From Chloroflexota bacterium (GTDB taxonomy: Bacteria; Chloroflexota; UBA6077; FW602-bin22; JAMCYS01): a stretch of DNA of 64,000 nucleotides. Of this stretch, positions 38,542 to 46,970 are shown piece after piece (within the stretch, counting starts at the first letter, position 1; every line of letters starts with the position of its first letter). Position numbers and translations under genes: made by a program. A model generated the notes under the pieces. The model saw only the letters and a program-made list of their open reading frames with translations. It ran no database searches and was not told where the DNA came from. The DNA lies in the NCBI GenBank assembly GCA_023473795.1, contig JAMCYS010000023.1:1-64000 (forward strand), read 5' to 3'.

Positions 38542-40226
38542 GGTTCCACCCTCTGCCCGCTGTCCGCGCCCATTTGCCGCCTGGCGAGGCTCAAGGCCGC
38601 TCGCGCTTCTGCCCCTGTCGCTCTGGCGGGAAGCGGCCGGCCGCGCGCGTCTACCACCAACCCCAGCGGGGTCGGGGCAATATCCAGCGTCAAAGGTCGC
38701 CCACGACCCGCTCCGATGTCGAGCGCGCCAACAGGCTTCAACTGTAACGAGACGCTCTCCCCACGCGGCTGGGGCAGCGGCTCGATGTTGCCGGAAGCCA
38801 CGTCCATTCGGAGCGTGTCTCGATTCGAGAAACCAACCCCGACGGCAATGGCTTCGGCGCCACGGCGCACCTGGCCGAGCGGCGCCGCGTACAGGCCCAG
38901 CGGGCGCAGGCCGTCGCGCGCCATGACCTCGGCCGCCAGGCGTGGTTCCACTTCGGCCAGCGCTCCCAGTGGAGCCAAGAGAGACAGCCTATCCCAGCAA
39001 AGGTAGCCAACGCCGGCAGGCTGGAGCGCATCCAGAGCCAGTAGTGCCGCCTCCCGCTCATCACCACACCAGGCAGCCCGCGAACCGGAAATCACCGCGT
39101 AGCCCAGTGCCGGGCCTAGGGCCGGAGTCGGCAGCGGCTCGCGCCGGTCCTCGCTCGCCTGCTGGGCGCCAGCGCGAACCTCAGCCCCCCAGAAGAGCCG
39201 CTCGCGCGCATCCGCGGGCACGGTTCGCGGCCGCAGGTGGCGATTGGCCGTCACCACCGCAACGTCATCCGTCGGCAGCTCTTCGGGCAGCCATTCCTCC
39301 AGGGCTCGGTCGCCAAGTGCGGCCTTGTGATAGCCGGCCAACGTTGGGCCCCCTGACCATAGTCCAAGGCCGTCGACCGCGCAGTCCAGCACTCTGATAG
39401 CTGCCACGGCCGACGTACTGAGATAGCGAACCACGTTGCGCAGTGCAAGGTCACGGTCGACCGGCCTGTAGCCGAGCCAGCCGGCAAATCGCGCGAAATC
39501 AGGCAGCGTGGCGCACCAGCGCTCCACCTGTAGAGCGGCAAGAGCCAACTTGCAGGGTTCCAGGTTCTCGCTACTTTGCTCGGGCCTCAGTTCAGGCAGC
39601 ACTTTCAGCACGAGCGCGCCCTTCAGACCTTGGTCCAGGGCCTCTCGCGCGCCAGCCTGGCCGGAAAACAGTATGGACGGCGGAGACTCCAGTGCTTCCA
39701 GCGCCCGCAGCGCGGCGCCCAGCTGGGCGAGAGGTTTGTCCAAGCGACGGTCATCGCGGGTGGCAAACAGAATAACGTCAGGCTCTTGACGGCCCAGCCG
39801 CCGCAAGGAGTCGTGGAGGGCGCCGGGCACGCGGATGGCTTCGTCGCCAAGAACCATGGTGTGTACGAGGTCGTGCCCGGCCGTTTGCACCGCCCGCGCT
39901 GCCGCGTCGTAAGCCAGCGCCGCGTCTGCGCCGACCACAGCCACGCGCAGGCGGCCTGCCGGGCTGCATACCGCCGCCAGCACGTCGGCTCCCGTGCCGT
40001 CGCCGCCCTCCGGAGTCAAAGGCGAGGCACGCAGGGTCATCCCCCTGCCGGTGAGTCGCTCGACTTCAGCCAGGGCGCCCAGAGCGTCCTCTGCCACCGA
40101 CTCACTGCCGAATTGCAGCAGGGGATACTCGCCCGCTGCCAGGAAACGGCACTGGCCTTCTGCCACGTCCAGAAGGCAGGCTCTAACCGCCGTCGGAGAC
40201 AAGTCGAAGACCACGGCCGACTTCAC
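38538..40226 (-). CDS. GlmL/MutL-family ASKHA protein (not DNA-repair MutL)
   Basis: A 562-residue protein resembling GlmL, the ASKHA-fold partner of adenosylcobalamin-dependent glutamate mutase. VVFDLSPTAVRACLLDV is the first nucleotide-binding strand-turn-strand; CSPAGRLRVAVVG, YDAAARAVQTAGHDLVHTM and PDVILFATRDDRRLDKPLAQLGAALRALEALESPPSILFSGQ match the GlmL pattern of a Rossmann-like insertion. No mutase subunit gene (glmE/glmS) is present in the window, and the family is also found without them. It is preceded by a zinc-ribbon gene and overlaps a beta-rich protein gene. Role unknown; reactivation or assembly of a B12 enzyme is only one possibility. Confidence 0.68.
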   Translation of the reverse strand: MKSAVVFDLSPTAVRACLLDVAEGQCRFLAAGEYPLLQFGSESVAEDALGALAEVERLTGRGMTLRASPLTPEGGDGTGADVLAAVCSPAGRLRVAVVGADAALAYDAAARAVQTAGHDLVHTMVLGDEAIRVPGALHDSLRRLGRQEPDVILFATRDDRRLDKPLAQLGAALRALEALESPPSILFSGQAGAREALDQGLKGALVLKVLPELRPEQSSENLEPCKLALAALQVERWCATLPDFARFAGWLGYRPVDRDLALRNVVRYLSTSAVAAIRVLDCAVDGLGLWSGGPTLAGYHKAALGDRALEEWLPEELPTDDVAVVTANRHLRPRTVPADARERLFWGAEVRAGAQQASEDRREPLPTPALGPALGYAVISGSRAAWCGDEREAALLALDALQPAGVGYLCWDRLSLLAPLGALAEVEPRLAAEVMARDGLRPLGLYAAPLGQVRRGAEAIAVGVGFSNRDTLRMDVASGNIEPLPQPRGESVSLQLKPVGALDIGAGRGRPLTLDIAPTPLGLVVDARGRPLPARATGAEARAALSLARRQMGADSGQRVEP

Positions 40227-40256
40227 TGCGTCACCGCCATCCGCCCGGAGAGACGT

Positions 40257-40814
40257 TCAGACAGTCCACGATGCCCGGCCTTTCGCTACCCTTTGGGAGG
40301 AAGCCACCAGGCCGCACTGTTTGCGAAGCACCGCGCCCGCCGCGTCGAAGTCCAGAAACTGCCCGGCGAAGGGGTTAGTCGGCCATTGGGGGCCATTACC
40401 TTCTCCCGCGCTGCAGGGGGCGAGGGCAAGGGCCGAAGAAACCAGCCCGCCGGCCAACGTCAACCAATCTCCCGGCGTCCCGGCAGGCGTGCTCACGGCG
40501 CTGGCCGACGCTAAGGAACCCTCTGGTTCCGCCATCGACCACATCAGGCGCTCTGCCTCTAGCCAGGCGTCTTCTTGGGCCGAGTCGCGACTCTCGTTGA
40601 CCTCCGGACGCGCCAATTGATCGTTGTTCTCTGACTGCGGGCTAGCCTCTGCCACCGCCAGCTGCAGACCGCACTGACAGCAGAACCGGCTGCCAACGGC
40701 GTTCTCGAAGCCACAGTCTGGGCACAGGCGGGGGACTGGCAGCACTGTGCCGCACCCACTGCAATAGCGGGCCTGCCCGCTGTTCTGGAGGCCGCACTCG
40801 TTGCAGCGGATCAT
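40257..40814 (-). CDS. double zinc-ribbon protein
   Basis: A 185-residue protein with two tandem zinc ribbons at the N-terminus: CNECGLQNSGQARYCSGCG and CPDCGFENAVGSRFCCQCG. The remaining 125 residues are of low conservation with a weakly hydrophobic stretch (WLTLAGGLVSSALALAPC). ATG at 40814 is chosen because GGGGAGGA is correctly spaced before it. It lies upstream of the GlmL-like gene on the same strand and is probably co-transcribed from the promoter at 41419-41447. Confidence 0.82.
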   Translation of the reverse strand: MIRCNECGLQNSGQARYCSGCGTVLPVPRLCPDCGFENAVGSRFCCQCGLQLAVAEASPQSENNDQLARPEVNESRDSAQEDAWLEAERLMWSMAEPEGSLASASAVSTPAGTPGDWLTLAGGLVSSALALAPCSAGEGNGPQWPTNPFAGQFLDFDAAGAVLRKQCGLVASSQRVAKGRASWTV

Positions 40815-40856
40815 CCCATTCCTCCCCACCCTAGCTACGAGCAGGCTGCTACCAGA

Positions 40857-41336
40857 CTACTCAATAGCCTGCGGCTTGAACTCCCGTAGGCCATATTGAT
40901 GGTCCGCCTCGATCAGGCGGCGTAGCAGATCGGTAGAGTAGTTGTGCGCCCGTGAGGTCAACGGGAACCACTGCGCCAGGTCCTCGCGCACGCGCCCCAA
41001 GTCGGTGGGCTGATTGCCGTTCATCAGGAAGACGCGGAAGACAGCCTCCAGGATCGGCATTTCGGCCGTGATGAAGCCACGCTCCTTCGAGCAGCAGGAG
41101 CGGATGACCGCGGTTGGGTTACTGCCGAAGGGCACGGCACGCATCTCGTAGACGACTTTTCCCGTCTTGGGATCGATGGTCGGCAGGCGCTCCTGCACCT
41201 CGGTGCCAATCTTAGACTGGCAGGAAGGACAGAACCGCTTCTCCGCCACTACGCGAAACGATCGGTCGTGGCGGTCGTACCAGAGTAGATCGATGAAATA
41301 CTTCTGGGGCTCTTGCTCTTGTTCTTCAGTGGACAT
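40857..41336 (-). CDS. conserved protein with CxxC and CC motifs, unknown function
   Basis: A 159-residue protein of unknown function. FCPSCQ (35-40) and SCCSK (about 86-90) may together bind zinc. The rest is mixed alpha/beta, ending with a helical region (DLLRRLIEADHQYGLREF). No membrane segment or signal peptide. It is the first gene of the cluster that also contains the zinc-ribbon, GlmL-like, beta-rich and radical SAM proteins. Confidence 0.7.
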   Translation of the reverse strand: MSTEEQEQEPQKYFIDLLWYDRHDRSFRVVAEKRFCPSCQSKIGTEVQERLPTIDPKTGKVVYEMRAVPFGSNPTAVIRSCCSKERGFITAEMPILEAVFRVFLMNGNQPTDLGRVREDLAQWFPLTSRAHNYSTDLLRRLIEADHQYGLREFKPQAIE

Positions 41337-41418
41337 AGTCGGAAACGACCTCTATTCGGCGGGTCGCCGCCACAGGCGGCACCTGGCTCTGGCCAAGCCA
41401 AGCTACCATTCGACCCGT

Positions 41419-41447
41419 ATGATAGCGTTCGCGTACTGCGACCGCAA
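41419..41447 (-). promoter_or_regulatory. promoter of the GlmL-like gene cluster
   Basis: Minus strand TTGCGG (41442-41447), 17-base spacer, TATCAT (41419-41424), about 85 bases before the first start codon at 41336. Confidence 0.5.
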
Positions 41448-41484
41448 TGGCCAGAACAGTTCGAGAAAGATCGGGCATTGGCCC

Positions 41485-42714
41485 TTAACCGAACCTAGCC
41501 GGCTGCAACCGGCCCTGCCACACGGCCAGCTGGCCGCCCTTGACCACAGCCTCCACGTGGCGAAGGGCACGGACGTCGGTCAGCGGGTTGTCCACAACGG
41601 CCACGAAGTCCGCTGCCTTGCCGACCTCCAACGTGCCGAGGGTGTTGCCCAGCCCCAACGCCTCCGCGGGCGCCTTAGTCGCCGCCTGGATGGCGGCCAG
41701 GGGATCGAGGTCCGCACCGCGAACCGCGACCTCCAGCGTCTGAGCGAAACCAGAAAATGGTGTCAAGCGCACCCCTGCGTCACTGGCAACGCTGAACTTC
41801 ACGCCCTCGGCCACCATCCGCCGATGCACCGCCAGATTCTCCCGCAACCGCGCTAGGTCACCGCCCTTACCGGAGGCATCCGGCAAGAGAGCCCGTTGAA
41901 TGCCCACAAAAGTGAACGTGGCGTACTGCGGACCGTCCGCCAGCCGTCGTACAGTCTCTTCGTCGTACGCGCTTCCCCCGTCCGCGCTGGCCCACGAGCA
42001 GTGCTCCACGAAGTCGACGCCGGCCCTAACGGCCAGCTTGATCCCGGCGGTGGCATGGGCGTGCACCGCTACCTGGCGCCCCAGGCGGTGAACGTCCTTC
42101 ACCAGACGCGCCAGGTCCGCCAACTCGTACTGGCAAGCATAAGGGTTCGTGCCCGCGGTCATGTTGCCGCCGGTTAAGCACACCTTGATGAAATCGGCCC
42201 CAGCCTCGATCAGTCGACGAGCCTGTTTCACCAGTTCGTCGGCAGTGTCGGCGGTAGCGCCCAAGAAGTGCAGATGGCCGGCGGTAGTCGTGATAGCAGG
42301 GCCAGAGGCGAGAACCGTGGGGCCCGTGACCATGCCCTTAGCTATCGCGTCACGCAGGGCAAGGGTCGTCAAACAAGGCCCACCACAGTCCCGCACCGTC
42401 GTCACGCCGGCGAGCAGGGACTGCTGGGCGTGCTGAGCCGCCCGCAGGAGGGCAATCTCCGGGGTGTCGCCTAACAGGGTAGCGATCGCGCTGGCGTGAT
42501 CCGGCGAGGGCTCGAAGGCGAGATGCTCGTGCGCGTCTACCAATCCGGGCAGAACCCAGCAGTGGCTCAAGTCAAGGACTTCTCGTTCGGCTGGATCAAC
42601 CACCATGTCTGAGGTGACGTCGACGATACGGCCGGCGTTCATCGCCAGGAGCAAATCGCGCCGGGGCGCTTCCCCGGTACCATCGATTAGGCCGCCAACC
42701 TTGGCGAAGTTCAC
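41485..42714 (-). CDS. amidohydrolase (imidazolonepropionase/prolidase-like), second paralogue
   Basis: Metal-dependent hydrolase of 409 residues, homologous to the protein at 9771-10991. Metal ligands are seen in GLVDAHEHL (HxH), GADFIKVCLTGG (carboxylated Lys), VHAHATAG and FVEHC (His), and the catalytic Asp in ASDAG. GTG at 42714 is supported by GGAGGA seven bases upstream. The substrate is unknown. It stands alone between the GlmL-like cluster and csoR. Confidence 0.9.
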   Translation of the reverse strand: MNFAKVGGLIDGTGEAPRRDLLLAMNAGRIVDVTSDMVVDPAEREVLDLSHCWVLPGLVDAHEHLAFEPSPDHASAIATLLGDTPEIALLRAAQHAQQSLLAGVTTVRDCGGPCLTTLALRDAIAKGMVTGPTVLASGPAITTTAGHLHFLGATADTADELVKQARRLIEAGADFIKVCLTGGNMTAGTNPYACQYELADLARLVKDVHRLGRQVAVHAHATAGIKLAVRAGVDFVEHCSWASADGGSAYDEETVRRLADGPQYATFTFVGIQRALLPDASGKGGDLARLRENLAVHRRMVAEGVKFSVASDAGVRLTPFSGFAQTLEVAVRGADLDPLAAIQAATKAPAEALGLGNTLGTLEVGKAADFVAVVDNPLTDVRALRHVEAVVKGGQLAVWQGRLQPARFG

Positions 42715-42945
42715 GCGGCATTCCTCCGGGACAGGCGCAAGGCCTACAGCTCACGCCTGGACTGTCTGGTATTGTTTCACACCACAAGAGTGGGCGCAAG
42801 CCTGGGGAACGGCCCGGTAATCGCGTCACCGTCAGCCAACAAGACAGTCGCGCTCACACTGGGCTGGGCGGCCTCTAGACACCCGCCGCGCAGTCGCCAG
42901 GCACACTGCTCCCACTCCTGGTTAGCGGCGGTTCGTTGCCGTCGG

Positions 42946-43233
42946 CTAGTCGCCGTTGTTGGCTGGCTGCGGCGGAATGCGGCTGAGCAGGTCGATGGCC
43001 CGACCAACAGCCGTGCGGGCGCGGTCCGGAGGCAATGACGTCAGACACTCGTCGATGTGCAGCACGACCACTTGCTTGGCGACCTGATCAAGGGCAGCTC
43101 TCGCCGCCATCATCTGAGTCATCACGTCCTCGCAGGGTCGTTTCTCCTCGATCATCTTCTGAATGCCCTTGATCTGCCCTTCGATCCTGCGCAGTCGCTG
43201 AACCGCATCGCGGCTGGGAGAAATGTCGGACAT
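42946..43233 (-). CDS. CsoR/RcnR-family metal-sensing repressor
   Basis: All-helical DNA-binding repressor of 95 residues. The first helix RLRRIEGQIKGIQKMIEEKRPC ends at the first metal ligand Cys34; HIDEC provides His59 and Cys63, giving the C-H-C set of copper-sensing CsoR, not the residues of nickel-sensing RcnR. Cu(I) is therefore the likely signal, but no copper transporter is in the window. It is divergent from the ferredoxin-AOR operon, which it may control. A near-perfect promoter and a possible operator lie directly upstream. Confidence 0.9.
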   Translation of the reverse strand: MSDISPSRDAVQRLRRIEGQIKGIQKMIEEKRPCEDVMTQMMAARAALDQVAKQVVVLHIDECLTSLPPDRARTAVGRAIDLLSRIPPQPANNGD

Positions 43234-43253
43234 ACCCTACCCCTCTTGAGTAT
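43232..43253 (-). promoter_or_regulatory. possible CsoR operator in its own leader
   Basis: A 22-base imperfect palindrome, with ATAC at one end and GTAT at the other and C-rich or G-rich halves, lies between the predicted transcription start and the csoR ATG and overlaps the ribosome-binding region. CsoR-type operators are usually GC-tract palindromes with such ends, so autoregulation is likely. Confidence 0.33.
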
Positions 43254-43265
43254 CCTCGCCCCGCC

Positions 43266-43294
43266 ATTATAGGCCAATGGGCCGAACCCGTCAA
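43266..43294 (-). promoter_or_regulatory. csoR promoter
   Basis: Minus strand TTGACG (43289-43294), 17-base spacer, TATAAT (43266-43271). Predicted start near 43259, immediately before the candidate operator. Confidence 0.7.
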
Positions 43295-43349
43295 AGCGGG
43301 AGGGAGGCAGAAGGCGAAGCGTGACTCGGTTCGTCCCGCCGACCGCATG

Positions 43350-43358
43350 TGCTATAAT
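43350..43358 (+). promoter_or_regulatory. extended -10 promoter of the ferredoxin-AOR operon
   Basis: TGCTATAAT is an extended -10 element; the hexamer 17 bases upstream (TTCGTC) is weak, as often in extended -10 promoters. It lies about 56 bases before the ferredoxin start codon and is divergent from csoR. Confidence 0.55.
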
Positions 43359-43413
43359 GCGGCGCGGTTGCGCCAAGGGGACTATTCCCTTAGACATGGC
43401 TAGGAGGGGCAGC

Positions 43414-43797
43414 GTGAGGGTCGATGCCACGGCTAGCCGTTGCACCGGGTGTAAGCTCTGCCAACTGGCGTGCGCGCTGCACCAGTTCGGTGAGAACAAC
43501 CCCAAGAAGACGGCCATATTGATAACCAGCGATCTCCTGAACACCGGCCACTACCGGGTTGCCGTTTGCGACCAGTGTGGGCTCTGCGAGGAACTGTGCC
43601 CGGCAGGGGCGGTGAGCAAAGTGGATGGGGCCTATGTGGTCGACCCGGAAGAGTGCACGTACTGCTACATCTGCGTCAATGAGTGTCCCCAGGGCGCAAT
43701 GCTGGTCCCATCCGGCAAGCACACCCCAGTCAAGTGCATTTCCTGCGGCGATTGCGTGGAGTTGTGCCCGACCTCGGCGCTGGCCATGGTGGAGTAG
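43414..43797 (+). CDS. polyferredoxin with four 4Fe-4S-type cysteine sets
   Basis: A 127-residue iron-sulfur protein. Four Cys groups are visible: CTGCKLCQLAC, CDQCGLCEELCP, CTYCYICVNECP and CISCGDCVELCP, enough for up to four [4Fe-4S] clusters. Such HycB-like proteins commonly serve as electron partners of tungsten oxidoreductases. GTG at 43414 is preferred because AGGAGGGG lies four to five bases before it; an ATG at 43396 is the alternative. It is 12 bases before the AOR gene, so it should carry electrons to or from AOR in the cytoplasm. Confidence 0.9.
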   Translation: MRVDATASRCTGCKLCQLACALHQFGENNPKKTAILITSDLLNTGHYRVAVCDQCGLCEELCPAGAVSKVDGAYVVDPEECTYCYICVNECPQGAMLVPSGKHTPVKCISCGDCVELCPTSALAMVE

Positions 43798-43809
43798 GAG
43801 GAACTCATA

Positions 43810-45654
43810 GTGAACGGATACGCCGGCAAGATACTGCGTGTCGATCTCTCCACCGGCAAGACCTGGACCGAGCCCGTGGACCCCAAACTGGCGCGCGAAT
43901 ACCTGGGCGGGCGCGGTTTCGCCGCGCGCCTCATCTACGACGAGGTCAAGGGAGCTGAGGCTCTGGGGCCGGACAACCGGTTGGTACTCGCGTCTGGCCC
44001 CTTCGCCGGAGTGTTCCTCCCGGCCGGCGCCAAAGCGACTTTCGCCGCCAAGTCGTCCGCCACCGGACTATACGGTGACGCCAACGTGGGCGGGCACCTC
44101 GCGGCCGAGTTGAAGTACGCCGGCTATGACGCCATTGTCTTCCAGGGCAGTGCCGACCGGCCGGTATACTTGTTCGTCGACGACGAAACGGTCCAGATCC
44201 GAGACGCCTCGCGCCTTTGGGGCAAGGGCGCGATCGAAGCGGAGGTCGCCCTGAAGGACGAGCTGGGCGAGGACTACCAGATCGCCACCATTGGCCCCGC
44301 GGGCGAGAACCTGGTCAAATACGCCTGTGTCGGTCATGACATCGGCCGCCAGGCCGGTCGAACCGGCGCCGGTGCGGTGATGGGTTCCAAGAGATTGAAG
44401 GCGATCGCCGTGCGAGGCAGCCAAACGGTGCCCGTGGCCGACATCGAGGCGCTGCGGCGCATAAGCAAAGAAATGTTCCTCAAAGTCAAGGCAGACCCGG
44501 GGCTGCAGGTCTGGCACGACTACGGCCTCGGCTCGGTCTGCAGTTGGGCGAACTCAATCGGCGCCTTCCCCACGCGCAACTTCTCCTCCGGCTACTTCGA
44601 GGGCATCGACGGCATTGACCACCACGCCATGCGGGAGCGCATCATCGTCGGCAGCAAGGCCTGTTTCGGTTGCCCCATGGCCTGTGGCAAGTTCAGCCGG
44701 GTCAAGGAGAGGGGCGTATGGGTGGAAGGCCCCGAGTACGAAACGACGGCCCTCATCGGAGGTAATTGCGCCCTCAACCGCATCGAGGACGTGGCCTATG
44801 CCAACTACGTTTGCGACGAGCTGGGTTTAGACACCATCTCTGCCGGCAACGTCATTGGCTTCGCTATGGAGTGCTTTCAGCGCGGCGTCATCGACGAGCG
44901 CACCACCGGCGGGCTAGCGGTCCGGTTCGGTGACGTCGAGGCGTTTGTTACCTTGGCGAATCGCATCGCACGCCGAGAGGGCATCGGCGACCTTCTGGCA
45001 GATGGAGTAAAGCAGACGGCGGCGGTCTGGGGCAAGGGATCAGAGTCCTACGCCATCCAGGTCAAGGGGTTGGAGTGGAGCGGCTACGAGTCGCGCGGCG
45101 CTCCCGCGATGATGCTGGCCTATATGACGGCCGACATCGGCGCTCATCATAATAGAGCCTGGGCGATAACCTACGATATCGCCCAGGGGCGGGAGAAGGT
45201 GGAAGGCAAGGCCGCCAAGGTCATCGACTTGCAGCACGTCCGGCCGCTGTTCGATTGTCTGGGGGCCTGCCGCCTGCCGTGGGTCGAAATGGGACTAGAC
45301 CTCAAATACTACGCCGAGCTGTTTCCCGCGGTAACTGGCCTGGACCTGTCGTGGGAAGACCTGCTGCAGGTATCTGAGAGGGTCTACAACCTGACCCGCG
45401 CCTACGCAGTCCGCGAGGTACCGGGGTTCGGGCGTTCGCACGACTATCCACCGGAGCGCTTCATAAGCGAGCCGGTGCCTGATGGCGCCACCGCGGGTAG
45501 TCGCATCCCCCGCGACACTTTGGATGCGCTACTTGACGACTACTACGGGTTGCGCGGCTGGGACAAGACCGGGCGGCCGACGGGTGTGACGCTGCGCCGG
45601 CTCGGGCTTGGCGACGTCGCCGAGGAGTTGGCGGCCCGTGGCCTCGTCGAATAG
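43810..45654 (+). CDS. aor: aldehyde:ferredoxin oxidoreductase, tungsten type
   Basis: AOR-family tungstopterin enzyme of 614 residues, which interconverts aldehydes (or related carbonyl compounds) and carboxylates with ferredoxin. The N-terminal part (KILRVDLSTGKT, LGGRGFAARLIYDEV, KSSATGLYGDANVGG) is the pterin-binding domain. Cys285, Cys288 and Cys292 (CFGCPMAC) with Cys483 or Cys487 (FDCLGACRL) form the [4Fe-4S] site. GTG start at 43810 with GGAGGA upstream. The gene is flanked by a polyferredoxin and a MoaD-like protein, a common arrangement for this family. The substrate is not predictable. Confidence 0.95.
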   Translation: MNGYAGKILRVDLSTGKTWTEPVDPKLAREYLGGRGFAARLIYDEVKGAEALGPDNRLVLASGPFAGVFLPAGAKATFAAKSSATGLYGDANVGGHLAAELKYAGYDAIVFQGSADRPVYLFVDDETVQIRDASRLWGKGAIEAEVALKDELGEDYQIATIGPAGENLVKYACVGHDIGRQAGRTGAGAVMGSKRLKAIAVRGSQTVPVADIEALRRISKEMFLKVKADPGLQVWHDYGLGSVCSWANSIGAFPTRNFSSGYFEGIDGIDHHAMRERIIVGSKACFGCPMACGKFSRVKERGVWVEGPEYETTALIGGNCALNRIEDVAYANYVCDELGLDTISAGNVIGFAMECFQRGVIDERTTGGLAVRFGDVEAFVTLANRIARREGIGDLLADGVKQTAAVWGKGSESYAIQVKGLEWSGYESRGAPAMMLAYMTADIGAHHNRAWAITYDIAQGREKVEGKAAKVIDLQHVRPLFDCLGACRLPWVEMGLDLKYYAELFPAVTGLDLSWEDLLQVSERVYNLTRAYAVREVPGFGRSHDYPPERFISEPVPDGATAGSRIPRDTLDALLDDYYGLRGWDKTGRPTGVTLRRLGLGDVAEELAARGLVE

Positions 45655-45892
45655 CGTCGTAGTCAAACTGGGCGGCACGCTGGCCGAACTCGCGGGCACC
45701 AAGCAGCTGTGCGTCGAGTTGCCTGGCGAGCCCACTCTGGCCGAGGTAGCGGCACTAGTCGGCGTGGCGCCGAACCTGGTAATGCTTTATGCGGTCAATG
45801 GTACCCTACGGGCAGCTGATTACCGCCCGTCCCCCGGGGATGAGGTTCTACTCATCCCCGCGGTCGCCGGCGGCCAACTCACGGGCAGGTAG
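45638..45892 (+). CDS. MoaD/ThiS-like small protein
   Basis: An 84-residue beta-grasp protein overlapping the end of the AOR gene by 17 bases. GTG at 45638 has GAGGAG upstream. The Gly-Gly normally at the very C-terminus of MoaD occurs as PAVAGG followed by five residues (QLTGR), so either the tail is removed or this form is not thiocarboxylated. Its location indicates a role in pterin cofactor synthesis or delivery to AOR. It ends six bases before lgt. Confidence 0.8.
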   Translation: MASSNSVVVKLGGTLAELAGTKQLCVELPGEPTLAEVAALVGVAPNLVMLYAVNGTLRAADYRPSPGDEVLLIPAVAGGQLTGR

Positions 45893-45898
45893 GCGCGG

Positions 45899-46702
45899 AT
45901 GTACCCCGAACTGCTGCACATCGGCTCCTTCACCCTCCGCAGTTACAGCCTAATCACCGAAATCGGGATCATCGTCGGCGTCTATGCCGGCTACCGCGCC
46001 GCCAGGCGCCAGGGTGTCCCCGCCGACACGTTCATCGACCTCGCCATCTGGGCGGTGCTTCTGGGGATCGTGGGCTCTCGCGCCTACTACGTTGTGGTCA
46101 ACTGGAACCTTGAGCATTATGCGGAGGAACCTCTGCGCGTCTTTGCCTCCTGGGAGGGGGGCCTGATCTTCCAGGGTGCCATCGTGGGGGGCATTCTGGG
46201 GTTGCTGCTGGGCATTCGGCGAACGGGCTTGCCCTTCCTGCAGGTGACGGACTGGGGTGCGCTGGGCCTCGTTCTGGGACACGCGGTTGGTCGCTGGGCC
46301 TGTTTCTTCAACGGCTGCTGCTACGGCACGACGACCGATTTGCCCTGGGGCGTGCGGTTCCCCTATCACGACCTCCCGGTGCAGCCGACGATGATCTATG
46401 AGTCGTTGGCCAATTTCGTCATCTTTGCCATCCTCTGGCAGGTAGAACAACGAAAACCCGTGCATGGCTACACGCTGTCTCTGTACATGATCCTCTACTC
46501 CACCGTCCGCTTCCTGGACGAGTTCACGCGGGGAGACCCGGCCGACATGCTCTTGAACTTGCGCCTGGCGCAAGTAGTGAGCCTGGGAACCCTCGCCCTG
46601 GGCCTAGCCCTATTTGTCTACGTCCGCCGCCAGGCGCGCGAAAGGGAGACGCGCTGGGCAGGATTGCCCGCGCCGGCCGATTCCTCCCCAGAACGGCAGT
46701 AG
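45899..46702 (+). CDS. lgt: prolipoprotein diacylglyceryl transferase
   Basis: Membrane enzyme that attaches diacylglycerol to the lipobox Cys of prolipoproteins; 267 residues with about seven spans. The N-terminal FTLRSYSLITEIGIIVG and the segment GRWACFFNGCCYG (a variant of the Lgt signature GRxGNFxNxExYG) plus QPTMIYESLANF identify the family. It may process the solute-binding lipoprotein encoded at 7577-9370. The last 30 residues are a charged cytoplasmic tail. Confidence 0.88.
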   Translation: MYPELLHIGSFTLRSYSLITEIGIIVGVYAGYRAARRQGVPADTFIDLAIWAVLLGIVGSRAYYVVVNWNLEHYAEEPLRVFASWEGGLIFQGAIVGGILGLLLGIRRTGLPFLQVTDWGALGLVLGHAVGRWACFFNGCCYGTTTDLPWGVRFPYHDLPVQPTMIYESLANFVIFAILWQVEQRKPVHGYTLSLYMILYSTVRFLDEFTRGDPADMLLNLRLAQVVSLGTLALGLALFVYVRRQARERETRWAGLPAPADSSPERQ

Positions 46703-46746
46703 AGCCTACCGCACTGTTCCACAAAGGGGCTCGCTTCCACCTCGCC

Positions 46747-46775
46747 TTGACAGCCCACACACGGCCGGATAACAT
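46747..46775 (+). promoter_or_regulatory. promoter of the ccmB-kinase-regulator operon
   Basis: TTGACA (46747-46752), 17-base spacer, TAACAT (46770-46775). The predicted leader is about 190 bases. Confidence 0.6.
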
Positions 46776-46970
46776 GCTCGCGCTAGTCCCTAGTGGCTAG
46801 CTCTGGCGGGCTAACCCTAACGGGTGCCTCCAGGCGGACCACGGTAGACAGGTCGATCGGACTTCCCTAGTAACTGGGAACAGGCGGCCTAATCAATCCG
46901 CACCCGCACAGAGCACGCTGCCCAGCGCGTGGTGTGCATTCAGTCGGGCGGGAAACGAGCGAGGCGGAGC

